Origin: Armatimonadota bacterium
Lineage (GTDB): Bacteria; Armatimonadota; Chthonomonadetes; Chthonomonadales; Chthonomonadaceae
Assembly: GCA_028871815.1 (NCBI GenBank)
Contig: JAGWMJ010000014.1
Location: forward strand, 1-56,099
Length of the DNA stretch: 56,099 nucleotides
Reading direction: 5' to 3'
The translations under genes and the position numbers were made by a program. Under the pieces are notes generated by a model. It was given only the letters and a program-made list of their open reading frames with translations, was not told the DNA's origin and did not search any database. Every line of letters begins with the position of its first letter. The first letter of the stretch is position 1. Below are positions 18,046 to 26,772 of this stretch, one piece after another.

Positions 18046-20001
18046 TCAACGCTGCCCGGCTGACGCAGTTTCGAGGTATTCCGATCGAGCCGCGGCCGCC
18101 TCCCAATGGGCCAGGGCGCGATTCAATGCAGCCTGAACGCCGCCGTGCTCCTGCGATATACCGACGATATCATCACCGGGCTGTGGCGCCGAGAGCGCGC
18201 TCTCGATCGCGCCCAGTCGCCGCTCCAGCCGCGCAATCTCCGCTTCGGCCGCAGCCAGAACCGACCGCATACGACGGCGTTCACGGTTTCGATCAAAGGC
18301 GTTCATCGCATCAATATCCGGATGACTGCCGCTTCGCGGTTGACCGGAAGTTGCGTGCCCGGCAATCGGACCCAGATCGGGAGTCGGTGCTTTCGGCCAC
18401 ACGCCGCTGGCGCGCATCTGATTATAGGTGCCATCAAACAGCACGGCCGCGCCGTTGGCAATAGCCAGTGTTCGGTCGCAAGCCGCGTTGAGCAGGTACC
18501 GGTCGTGGGACACCAGCAGCAGCGTGCCATCGTACGCTTGCAGCATCGCTGCAAGCGCCTCGCGCGACTCCACGTCGAGATGGTTCGTCGGCTCATCGAG
18601 GATCAGCAGATTCGGTCGCAGCCAGGTGATCTGAGCAAGCGCCAGCCGATTCTTCTCACCGCCGGAAAGCAGACGGACCTGCCGGTAGACGTCGTCGCCG
18701 GTAAACAGAAATCGGCCCAGGTGCGTCCTCGCCGTCTGAGGTGGAACGTCCGCCACGGCGAGAAAGTTTTCGATCACCGTGGAGTCGAGATCCAGGTCGC
18801 CGGTCTCCTGGGCAAAATAGCCCATGGTTACGGAGGCCCCGAGCCGCAGGTAGCCTTCGCTCGGCGCCTCACGTCCGATCACCATGCGCACGAACGTCGA
18901 TTTGCCACTGCCGTTAGGACCCGCGATGCCGACGCGCTCACCCCGCCGGATCAACCCCGAAAGGCCCGTGAACAGCACGCGGTCACCAAATCGTTTGCCG
19001 AGCCCGTTGAAGGCCAGCACCTCTTCACCGCTCATCGCGGAGCTCTTTACGCCGAGCCGCGGCGCCGATCCGGCGCGGACCGGTGCCGCGGTGGCGCCGG
19101 CACGGATTCGGTCAGCCCACCGTTTGCGCATCACCGCCTGTGATCGCTTCGAGGGCGTGTTCTTCCACTTCTCAAAGAACTCGGTCAGGCGCGCGATCTC
19201 GCGTTGCTCCCGTTCGTGCACCTCAGCCTGTCTTTGATCGCGCATCTGCTTCTGCACGCGCCATGCCGAGTAGTTTCCCGGCGTTACTGTGATCACCGAG
19301 CGCTCGAGCTCAGCGACTCCTGTTACGACATGATCCAGAAGCACGCGGTCATGCGAAACCAGAAGCAGCGCTCCACCAAAGTCGCGCAGATATCCTTCCA
19401 GCCACTCAGTGGCTTCAATATCCAGATGGTTGGTCGGCTCGTCCAGATAGAGGATATCCGGACCGGAGAGCAGCAGCCGGGCGATGGCCAGTCGCGTCTT
19501 TTCACCACCGGAGAGTCTGGAGCATGGCTTATCAAGGTCTGCTGCAGCAAAACCCAGGCGCGACAGCACCAGCGGGACGTCGCGGAGGGCCTCGTATCCA
19601 CCCATCTGATCGAAGCGCTCGCACAACAGGCCATACTCCTCGAGTACGACCGCCTGCTCTTCGCCCGTCAGGTCGGCGAGCTGCCGCTCGGCTTCGTGCA
19701 TCCGGCGTTCCATTTCGCGAACGTGCGCGAATGCCGCCTCGGCTTCTTGCAGTACCGTGTTTTCCGAGTCGACCGCGGCTTCCTGGCGCAGATAGCCGAA
19801 TTGAATGCCGTGCGCGTACTGAATCGTGCCGGTGTCCGGAGCCATCTGGCCGGCCAGTATGCGGAGCAGCGTCGTTTTGCCGGTGCCGTTTCTGCCAATT
19901 AGCCCCAGCTTCTGCCGCCACTCCAGCCGCAGATTCAGGCCATGCAAAACCGTATCGGCGCCGAAGCTCTTCTCTATGCCCTGCACAACGAGCAGGCTCA
20001 T
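18046..20001 (-). CDS. ABC-F family ATPase (Uup/EttA-like translation factor)
   Basis: The 651-residue soluble protein has two ABC cassettes: first Walker A GRNGTGKTT (36-44) with LSGGEKTRLA and YLDEPTNHLD; second GPNGSGKST with LSGGEKNRLALAQ and ILDEPTNHLD. A charged linker (KNTPSKRSQAVMRKRWAD) joins them and a coiled-coil C-terminal extension like that of Uup follows. There are no membrane segments. ABC-F proteins act on the ribosome at the E site. Whether it is a housekeeping factor or gives antibiotic protection cannot be decided from sequence. It lies downstream of the beta-helix gene on the same strand. Confidence 0.92.
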   Translation of the reverse strand: MSLLVVQGIEKSFGADTVLHGLNLRLEWRQKLGLIGRNGTGKTTLLRILAGQMAPDTGTIQYAHGIQFGYLRQEAAVDSENTVLQEAEAAFAHVREMERRMHEAERQLADLTGEEQAVVLEEYGLLCERFDQMGGYEALRDVPLVLSRLGFAAADLDKPCSRLSGGEKTRLAIARLLLSGPDILYLDEPTNHLDIEATEWLEGYLRDFGGALLLVSHDRVLLDHVVTGVAELERSVITVTPGNYSAWRVQKQMRDQRQAEVHEREQREIARLTEFFEKWKNTPSKRSQAVMRKRWADRIRAGATAAPVRAGSAPRLGVKSSAMSGEEVLAFNGLGKRFGDRVLFTGLSGLIRRGERVGIAGPNGSGKSTFVRMVIGREAPSEGYLRLGASVTMGYFAQETGDLDLDSTVIENFLAVADVPPQTARTHLGRFLFTGDDVYRQVRLLSGGEKNRLALAQITWLRPNLLILDEPTNHLDVESREALAAMLQAYDGTLLLVSHDRYLLNAACDRTLAIANGAAVLFDGTYNQMRASGVWPKAPTPDLGPIAGHATSGQPRSGSHPDIDAMNAFDRNRERRRMRSVLAAAEAEIARLERRLGAIESALSAPQPGDDIVGISQEHGGVQAALNRALAHWEAAAARSEYLETASAGQR

Positions 20002-20028
20002 CGTGGCGCGCCGGGAAAGCCTACCACT

Positions 20029-22317
20029 CTATGGCAGAACCTGTATGTGCGTTTGAAATGCGTTGTCATCGATAAATCGTGCGCCGCCAGCTACCAGTCC
20101 AACCCGGAAGATGTGATCTCCGGGCGTCTCCACGCGAATAAAGCCGGTAACGGTAGTGACCTCACCAGGTCCCAAGGTCGGCCTGCTGAATCCGAACATC
20201 CAGGGCCATGAACCCGGGTCGTTTGCGCCGGGATGGTCGGAGGTAACCCGAAGGTCCAGCGCTCCGTTCACCTCCGCCGCACCGATGTCCCAATAGGCCT
20301 GTTTCTCGGTGTAGGTAAAACCGGCTGTCGGCTGCGTAATCAGGCTGGCGGGTCCCGGCAGATTGTTCCGCACGGTAAAGGTTACCTTGAGCAGGTCGCC
20401 GGCGTGCAGGCTGGTGGGTGAAAACGTTGCCGTCAGCAGGTGCGGCGACTGCGCCGGGGCCACCGTAACCGTAAGCGGCACCGGTGCGCTGGACGGCGCT
20501 CCGCGCTGTCCGAGAATAAGGTTGTAGCGCGATGATATCAACAGCCCCGCAGGTTGGCCCAACTGCAGGCTGTGCGGACCTTGATGAAGTACCGGAGTGG
20601 GTTTGCCGTTGAGCCATGCCTCCACGGGTATTCCAGCGCGCGCGCCGCTGAACTGCACGGTGAGCCGCTCACCCAGCGCCGCGGGATTCGGCGCCAGTGC
20701 TGTAACCCGCAAGCGAGCTGCCGGCCACCGGACCTCCGGCTCTCCGGCCGAAACGAAGCCCGTCGAGGAGAAGACGCGCACGACTGCCCGTGACGGTACT
20801 GGCTGATACCAAAACCCGCGCGGAAGCAGAAAACCACGCTGCGCCGATTTCCCGGGAAGGCTATGCAGCATCACCGGCACTCCGGCTACCTCGGCGAATG
20901 TATCCCGGGCGCTGGCTCCACGGAGTACGTTCCAGCCAGGAACCAATCTGGCAGGCGCCTTAACCTGTGTGGCTGCCGACGTTGCTGCTGCTGCAGCCGA
21001 TAATCGCGAGCCGGACTCGGCCGGCGTGGATCCTGCGTCTGCGACGAGAATCGCGGCGGGAGCTGCGTCTGCGCCGATTGCAGTATTACCGGTGGCGGAG
21101 GCCTGCGTGTTGTGCAGCTGTACCGGAATCCCTGCTCCATAGAACGTGTTACCCGTCAGCACATACCCTCGCGACGGCGTGGGATCGCGTCCGTTCTGCC
21201 TTAGATAGATGAGTGATGAGGTCGGGCGCGGGGCATCCCAACCGAAGATATTGTGCGAAAAGTGATCGAACTGGCCATCCTCAATCTCAACAGCGTGGGT
21301 GGAGTCGTTGATGCAGAGATTCCCGGCCACATCGCAATGGCGTGAGTAGCCCAGCCACATGCCGTAGTTTGAGTTGGAGCAGTTGTTATCACGAATTACC
21401 GTATCGTCTACCAGGTCGACCTCGATCGCATTATTTGGGCTGTACGAGCAGTCGTTGCCGATGAGGATATTGCCGTGCGATCCATCCTTCGGCGGCACGA
21501 CGGTGCCCGGCGTGATCGGCCCTTCGTTGGCCCGCACAAAAATGCCATCTCCGCCGAATCGCAAGTCATTATCCAGAATACGGTTCCGGCAGCTGTTGTG
21601 ATCGATGCCGACGCCCTGTGCGTCATAGGTTTGCCAACCGGTAAGCGCCTGAAACAACTCACCGGCTCCGGTTGTGCACCAGATGGCCGAGTTATGCTGA
21701 AAGGTATTCTCAGACGAATCCCAAAAGTGAACGCCCCAGTTGCCGTTGAACGAGAAGTGGCTGTTCTGAATCGTATTGTGCATGCACCGCACCACGTCGA
21801 CTCCGTCCCACTGATGCTGCGAGGTGCACGCATCCACGATGCAGCCGGTGGAGTCGCGCAGCTGCAAGCCGGCCCCATGGTTATCTTCTGGTTGATTGCC
21901 GCTCTCGTCGATAACGGTGCCGGCTGGCAGATTGCCGTTCCGCGATGTGTGACAGTGCACGACGCGCACGGCGACGCAGCGATCCAGCACGATTCCGAAT
22001 TGGCACCCGGTAACGGTGGCGTTCAGGATTTGAACGTTGCGAGCATCGTGCACATGAATGCCGATGCCTTTGCCATCGCCGCGAATCACCGCGCCGCGGA
22101 AGTCGACAGTGATGTTGCTGCCGGAGATCTGTACCGCTCCGCTTCCCGGGTCGTGAAGCCGGTAGTCTCCCGGAGCGATGCGGGACGTCGACGTGATTTT
22201 GACGCCATCGGTCAGTCGCTTTGCGCCGGTCGCCTGTGCGTTCAGCACGTGCGCCGAGGCCAGTATCCCCGTCGCCGCGAGCAAACTGAGATTGGTACTG
22301 CGAAGCAGTGGGTACAC
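20029..22317 (-). CDS. Secreted right-handed beta-helix protein
   Basis: The 762-residue product has a signal peptide (MYPLLRSTNLSLLAATGILASAHVLNA, cut near residue 27). A long run of parallel beta-helix (PbH1/NosD-like) turns follows at about 45-400, such as NAVIRGD-like, HVHDARNVQILNATVTG and HSFSFNGNWGVHFWDSSENT-like repeats. The C-terminus is beta-sandwich-like. Such folds occur in polysaccharide lyases and epimerases, but no specific catalytic site could be assigned. GTG at 22317 follows AAAGGA and lies five bases after the stop of the sugar permease gene. It is therefore the last gene of the importer operon and probably degrades or binds the imported glycan outside the cell. Confidence 0.82.
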   Translation of the reverse strand: MYPLLRSTNLSLLAATGILASAHVLNAQATGAKRLTDGVKITSTSRIAPGDYRLHDPGSGAVQISGSNITVDFRGAVIRGDGKGIGIHVHDARNVQILNATVTGCQFGIVLDRCVAVRVVHCHTSRNGNLPAGTVIDESGNQPEDNHGAGLQLRDSTGCIVDACTSQHQWDGVDVVRCMHNTIQNSHFSFNGNWGVHFWDSSENTFQHNSAIWCTTGAGELFQALTGWQTYDAQGVGIDHNSCRNRILDNDLRFGGDGIFVRANEGPITPGTVVPPKDGSHGNILIGNDCSYSPNNAIEVDLVDDTVIRDNNCSNSNYGMWLGYSRHCDVAGNLCINDSTHAVEIEDGQFDHFSHNIFGWDAPRPTSSLIYLRQNGRDPTPSRGYVLTGNTFYGAGIPVQLHNTQASATGNTAIGADAAPAAILVADAGSTPAESGSRLSAAAAATSAATQVKAPARLVPGWNVLRGASARDTFAEVAGVPVMLHSLPGKSAQRGFLLPRGFWYQPVPSRAVVRVFSSTGFVSAGEPEVRWPAARLRVTALAPNPAALGERLTVQFSGARAGIPVEAWLNGKPTPVLHQGPHSLQLGQPAGLLISSRYNLILGQRGAPSSAPVPLTVTVAPAQSPHLLTATFSPTSLHAGDLLKVTFTVRNNLPGPASLITQPTAGFTYTEKQAYWDIGAAEVNGALDLRVTSDHPGANDPGSWPWMFGFSRPTLGPGEVTTVTGFIRVETPGDHIFRVGLVAGGARFIDDNAFQTHIQVLP

Positions 22318-22322
22318 GATGG

Positions 22323-23159
22323 TTATCCTTTCAGACCCGTGAGCGCGATGCCGCGCACAAAGAAGCGTTGTGCCGCAAGAAACACCAGCAGCACCGGTAA
22401 CAGCACCAGTACGGCTGCTGCCATCTGAAGCGGCCAGTTGGTAGAACCGAAGGCATCCTTGAACAGCGAAAGACCTACTTCAAGCGTTCGCATGCCGGTT
22501 GTGCTGGTAACCAGTAGTGGCCAGAAGAAATCGGTCCATGTCGCAATAAATGCGAATACCGATAGCGTCGCGAGCGCCGGACTGGAGAGGGGCGCTGCGA
22601 TGCGCCAGAAAGTGGCCCATGGCGAACAGCCGTCGAGACACGCAGCCTCATCCAGTTCGCGCGGCAGTGTGAGAAAGAACTGCCGAAGCAGGAATATGCC
22701 AAACGCGCTGGATATTGCCGGCACGATCAGCGCCCAGTAGGTATTGAGCCATCCGAATGACCGCACGACGAGGAAAGCAGGAATCATCGTGACCTGACCC
22801 GGGATCATCATGCTGGCCACAAAGAGGTAGAAGAGCCAGTCGCGGCCACGGAAGCTTAATCTCGCAAAGGCAAAGGCTGCCGGTGCACAAATCAGCAACT
22901 GCCCACAAACGACGCTGACGGCGACGATCAGCGTATTCATCAGGAACCGCAGGAATGGCGTGGCATCCATATGCAAAACCTGCGAGTAATTCGCAAATTG
23001 CAAATGCTTTGGCAGCAGGTGGGCCGGATCCGGCAGCGCACCGTGACTAGGATGAAGGGATACCAGTACCATCCAAACGAAGGGAGTCATGGCTGCTGCT
23101 GCCGCCACGACCATCAGCACGTAACTGCCAATTGCGCTCGCAGGCGACACGCGTCTCAT
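22323..23159 (-). CDS. Sugar ABC transporter permease, MalG type
   Basis: The 278-residue protein has six predicted membrane segments. The cytoplasmic EAA loop that docks to the ATPase is ELDEAACLDGCSPWATFWRI. The short N-terminus and first helix are typical of the MalG/UgpE half of CUT1 importers. It is the third gene of the importer operon, 27 bases after the MalF-type gene. Confidence 0.92.
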   Translation of the reverse strand: MRRVSPASAIGSYVLMVVAAAAAMTPFVWMVLVSLHPSHGALPDPAHLLPKHLQFANYSQVLHMDATPFLRFLMNTLIVAVSVVCGQLLICAPAAFAFARLSFRGRDWLFYLFVASMMIPGQVTMIPAFLVVRSFGWLNTYWALIVPAISSAFGIFLLRQFFLTLPRELDEAACLDGCSPWATFWRIAAPLSSPALATLSVFAFIATWTDFFWPLLVTSTTGMRTLEVGLSLFKDAFGSTNWPLQMAAAVLVLLPVLLVFLAAQRFFVRGIALTGLKG

Positions 23160-23186
23160 ACCATAACGCTCTTGGCCATGTACCGG

Positions 23187-24125
23187 CTATGCAAGGCTGT
23201 ACCCTGCCATCCGCCGCTGGACAATGCGAAACTGGACCACGGTAACCAGCAGAATGACCAGAAACAAGACGTAGCTTTGCGCGCTGGCCATACCCATGTG
23301 GAACTGCCTCCACGCTTCATTGTAGATGTGGTAGCCAACTACATCGGTTCTGCGCATCGGTCCTCCCTGCGTCATCATGTACACCGGCGTGAATACCTGA
23401 AAGGCGCTGATGGAGGAGGTAACGAGGATGAAGAAACTGGTCGGAAGCAGCAGTGGCCAGGTGATGTGCCGAAAACATGCCCATCTCCCGCCGCCATCGA
23501 CAGCCGCCACCTCATAGAGGCTGGAGGGAATCGCGCTCAAGCCGGCAAGATAGAGAACCATTCTTGGTCCAAGGCCCAGCCACACGCTCATGACAATCAG
23601 AGCCGGCATTGCCAGTCCAGGGCTGTTGAGCCAGTCGGTCTGCGAAGCGTGCCGCAGACCGCATGCCCCCAGCACCCAATCCAGCAGCCCCGACTCCGGC
23701 AGGTAGATGAAGGTCCACACCATGGAGACAGCTACGGCGGACGAGACGGCCGGAAGATAGTAGAGTGTGCGGAACAGATTCACGAACGGGAGCTTCTGGT
23801 TCACCAGAATGGCGATGATGAGCGCGGCCAGCATGCCGAGAGGCACGCTGGCGACAGCATAGTACGCCGAATTGAACAGCGCATTCCAGAAGAGCGTGTC
23901 GTGCACCAGATTCTGGTAGTTCTGAAGCCCGATAAACGGGTGAGCCTTCTTGAGGACGTCCCACTTGTGAAGGCTCAAGTAGAACGCAAATCCGATTGGA
24001 AAGAGCGTGAAGATGGCGAGATGAAGGAAGGATGGGAAGATGAAGGTCCACGCGCACAAGTCGGCCTTGAGCCGGCGCGAACGCGCTGACGAGGCACGGC
24101 TTGCGGCTAGCGCCGGCACTGTCAT
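23187..24125 (-). CDS. Sugar ABC transporter permease, MalF type
   Basis: The 312-residue protein has six membrane segments (the first near AWTFIFPSFLHLAIFTLF). Its EAA loop is EVAAVDGGGRWACFRHITWPL. It forms the channel with the MalG-type subunit. The ATG at 24125 overlaps the stop of the binding-protein gene (ATGA), indicating translational coupling. No ATPase gene is in the operon; the UgpC-type protein at 14361 may supply it. Confidence 0.92.
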   Translation of the reverse strand: MTVPALAASRASSARSRRLKADLCAWTFIFPSFLHLAIFTLFPIGFAFYLSLHKWDVLKKAHPFIGLQNYQNLVHDTLFWNALFNSAYYAVASVPLGMLAALIIAILVNQKLPFVNLFRTLYYLPAVSSAVAVSMVWTFIYLPESGLLDWVLGACGLRHASQTDWLNSPGLAMPALIVMSVWLGLGPRMVLYLAGLSAIPSSLYEVAAVDGGGRWACFRHITWPLLLPTSFFILVTSSISAFQVFTPVYMMTQGGPMRRTDVVGYHIYNEAWRQFHMGMASAQSYVLFLVILLVTVVQFRIVQRRMAGYSLA

Positions 24126-25426
24126 GAGTTCAGCTCCGGGTCGATACGGGCCGCAGCCTGACGCAGCGCCACCGCGGGTGACATGCCGCCAATGAGTACA
24201 TCCTGCATCATCTCGGTGCCAATATCCTCAACCTGGGCGTAGTCTTCCACGCGTGCGCCCCACGGCGCGATACCGGCAGGCACGGCGCGCAGAAACGCCG
24301 GCTCAAGCGGATTGGAACTCGCCCTGGCCATGGCAACCGCGCGGTTTCCGCTAATACCGATGCCAAGCGCCGCCTTCTTGATTTGCACATACGGTGACGA
24401 CATGTACTGCGCAAACAGCCAGGCCGCCTCGGGATGCCGCGTATGGGCGGTTACGGCGAAGCCAGACTCATAAATCACCGTAACGCGCCGTACGTTTTGG
24501 GGCAGCGCCACCACACCGACGTCGGACAGGTTGATCGTATCGCTTGCCTTGATCCCGACGAGCGACCAATGACCTGTGATCTCCATTGCGCACAGCCCGT
24601 TTTCAAATGGATCCGCCCCTTGCGCCTGCGTCTGGGATAGTGACGGCGCAAGATGCTGTTGTACCAGTCCGGCATAGAATGTCACTGCAGCGATAGTTGC
24701 TGGCGAATCTATGTAGCCTTCGGCCCGCTTGCCATTGGGTGAGAGCACGTCGCCGCCATTTTGCCAGATGAACGGGATCCAGGCCGGCATCCAGTTCTGC
24801 GCAAGAAACCCATATTGCGTCGGATGCAGCGCACCACGCGGCCACACCGTTAGCGCGCGGCAATCGTTCAGGAAGTCCGCCCATGTCCAGTCATCCTGCG
24901 GATACGGCAGGTGCGCCCGCTGGAAGAGCTTCTTGTTGTAGAACATCACCATCGGCGTGAAGTCGCCGGGCAGCGCGTAGAGCCGGCGGCCGCGCGCCTC
25001 CATCGCCAGAACGTTCGGCCAGTAGGCGCCAAGGTCCACATGATCGCGGCGCGCCAGCGGGGCCAGGTCCTTCAGGCAGCCATTGTCGATGAAGACCGCG
25101 GCAGAGGATGCATCCAACGACATCACGTCCGGCTCGGTTCCCGCCACAAATGCGGTGAGCATTTTCGAGACGTACTCCGTGCTGCCCGGAATGTGCTCCC
25201 AACGTATGTGGATATCCGGGTGAAGGTGGCGCCAGTGATCCATGATCGTGCGCTGAAACCGGGCCATATTGGGGTCGGCGCTCGCACCACCCCAGTCTGA
25301 AACATGGATGGTCACGCCGGCGGCATGGCGGGCGTTTCCGCAGCCAACCGCCAACCCGACGAGCAGCGTGCAGGCAAGCGCGGCGAGGGTGGACCTGGAG
25401 GGTGTCCGCAAACGGAGCGGGCTCAT
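24122..25426 (-). CDS. Sugar ABC transporter substrate-binding lipoprotein (family 1)
   Basis: The 434-residue protein has a lipoprotein signal with Cys29 in the LAVGCG lipobox. It has family-1 solute-binding features (PDVMSLDASSAAVFIDNGCLKDL, YALPGDFTPMVMFYNKKLF, WTWADFLNDCRAL). It captures an oligosaccharide outside the membrane for the two downstream permeases. It heads the operon, 51 bases after the cysteine desulfurase stop on the same strand. Substrate unknown; the linked beta-helix gene suggests a complex glycan. Confidence 0.93.
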   Translation of the reverse strand: MSPLRLRTPSRSTLAALACTLLVGLAVGCGNARHAAGVTIHVSDWGGASADPNMARFQRTIMDHWRHLHPDIHIRWEHIPGSTEYVSKMLTAFVAGTEPDVMSLDASSAAVFIDNGCLKDLAPLARRDHVDLGAYWPNVLAMEARGRRLYALPGDFTPMVMFYNKKLFQRAHLPYPQDDWTWADFLNDCRALTVWPRGALHPTQYGFLAQNWMPAWIPFIWQNGGDVLSPNGKRAEGYIDSPATIAAVTFYAGLVQQHLAPSLSQTQAQGADPFENGLCAMEITGHWSLVGIKASDTINLSDVGVVALPQNVRRVTVIYESGFAVTAHTRHPEAAWLFAQYMSSPYVQIKKAALGIGISGNRAVAMARASSNPLEPAFLRAVPAGIAPWGARVEDYAQVEDIGTEMMQDVLIGGMSPAVALRQAAARIDPELNS

Positions 25427-25477
25427 ATCACAGGATGAAGCGGCCTAAGACCACAGCGAGACGCTCGAGGGCCGGCA

Positions 25478-26629
25478 TCAGTTACCGCTTTGGCGCAGTG
25501 CGGCCGCAAACTCGGCGACCGCATACTCCACGTCATCAGCGGTGGTAAAGCGGCCGAGACCGAACCGAATCGCGCCGACGCCGGCTTCATCGGAGACTCC
25601 AATTGCCTTAAGAACATGCGAGCTTCCCTTTTTGCCGCTGCTGCACGCGGATCCTCCAGAAACAGCGACGCGCGTGTTGAACGGACCGAGTCTTGAGGAA
25701 GCGGCCTCAGGCACAATGATGTTGAGGTTGCCGGGCAGGCGCCGGTCGAGGTCTCCGTTCAGCACGGCCTGCGGACAAACCTCCAGCAGGCCGTGCCACA
25801 AGCGGTTGCGAAGCGCAGTAAGCCGTACCGCTTCGGTTTCCCGCTCGTCACACGCCAGCTTGAGCGCGGCGGCAAGACCTACAATCCCGGGCACATTCAA
25901 CGTTCCGGAACGGTATCCATCCTCATGGCCGCCACCATCCATCTGCGGCGCCGGTCGAACACCGCAATCCGCGCGCACATAGAGCGCCGCGACGCCCTTC
26001 GGGCCATATATCTTGTGCGCGGTGAATGCGCAGAAATCCACGCAATCCTCCTGCACGTTCAAGGGCAGTTTGCCGGCGCTCTGGGCAGCATCGGTATGAA
26101 ACAAAACACCGCGCCGGCGGCATAACTGCCCGATTGCGGCAATCGGCTGGATGACACCGATCTCGTTATTGGCGTGCATTACCGACACCAATGCCGTGGT
26201 GGGCGTTAGAGTGGCCTCCAGATCATCGAGCGACAGAATGCCGTCCGGACGCGGCTTGAGGACGGTCAGTTCGCTGCCCTCACGCTGCAGCGTTGCGCAG
26301 CTGTCGAGTACGGCACGATGCTCCGTGGCCACGGTGACCACGTGATCGCGACCGGGGCGCATGGCCCGAACCGCGCCCTTGATCGCCAGATTATCGGATT
26401 CCGTTGCGCCCGATGTGAAGATGATTTCGGAGGGGTCCGCGGCGCCCAGAAGTTGGGCAATCTGCCGCCGCGCCTGACTCACGGCAACCGACGCCCGCAG
26501 CCCAAAAGAGTGCGTCTTACTGGCAGCATTGCCAAAGTGCTCGGTAAACCAGGGCAGCATGGCCTCGAGCACACGGGCATCTACCGGCGTGGTCGCATGA
26601 TTATCGAGATAGATGGGGGAACGGCTCAA
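25478..26629 (-). CDS. iscS: Cysteine desulfurase (NifS/IscS family)
   Basis: The 383-residue protein begins SRSPIYLDNHATTPVD, the canonical N-terminus. It carries the PLP lysine motif FTAHKIYGPKG and an active-site Cys in SGGSACSSGKKGSSHVL. It mobilises sulfur from cysteine for Fe-S clusters and thio-modified tRNA; it could feed MtaB-type enzymes. The open frame reaches 26770. A TTG at 26629, eight bases after GGAG, gives the family-typical N-terminus and fits a TACAAT -10 at 26669; ATG at 26656 is the alternative. No iscU or iscR neighbour is present. Confidence 0.9.
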   Translation of the reverse strand: MSRSPIYLDNHATTPVDARVLEAMLPWFTEHFGNAASKTHSFGLRASVAVSQARRQIAQLLGAADPSEIIFTSGATESDNLAIKGAVRAMRPGRDHVVTVATEHRAVLDSCATLQREGSELTVLKPRPDGILSLDDLEATLTPTTALVSVMHANNEIGVIQPIAAIGQLCRRRGVLFHTDAAQSAGKLPLNVQEDCVDFCAFTAHKIYGPKGVAALYVRADCGVRPAPQMDGGGHEDGYRSGTLNVPGIVGLAAALKLACDERETEAVRLTALRNRLWHGLLEVCPQAVLNGDLDRRLPGNLNIIVPEAASSRLGPFNTRVAVSGGSACSSGKKGSSHVLKAIGVSDEAGVGAIRFGLGRFTTADDVEYAVAEFAAALRQSGN

Positions 26630-26668
26630 CGGGCGATCTCCGCCGTATCGGGGCATCCTGCACGGAGA

Positions 26669-26674
26669 TTGTAC
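26669..26674 (-). promoter_or_regulatory. Possible -10 for cysteine desulfurase
   Basis: The minus strand reads GGGTACAATCT, with TACAAT as the hexamer. It would start transcription about 30 bases before the TTG at 26629. There is no good -35. Confidence 0.35.
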
Positions 26675-26733
26675 CCGCGTGCGACTCATTGGCGCCTGAG
26701 CGCCACGCTCATGAACCCAACAGACGGCGGAGG

Positions 26734-26739
26734 TACAAT
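26734..26739 (+). promoter_or_regulatory. Possible -10 for the acyl-CoA-dehydrogenase-like gene
   Basis: TACAAT lies about 34 bases upstream of the ATG at 26773. It mirrors the divergent TACAAT at 26669-26674, so the two genes may share a compact divergent promoter region. Confidence 0.35.
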
Positions 26740-26772
26740 GGCCGCATCGGTGCATTGCGCGCCGCCGCAATT

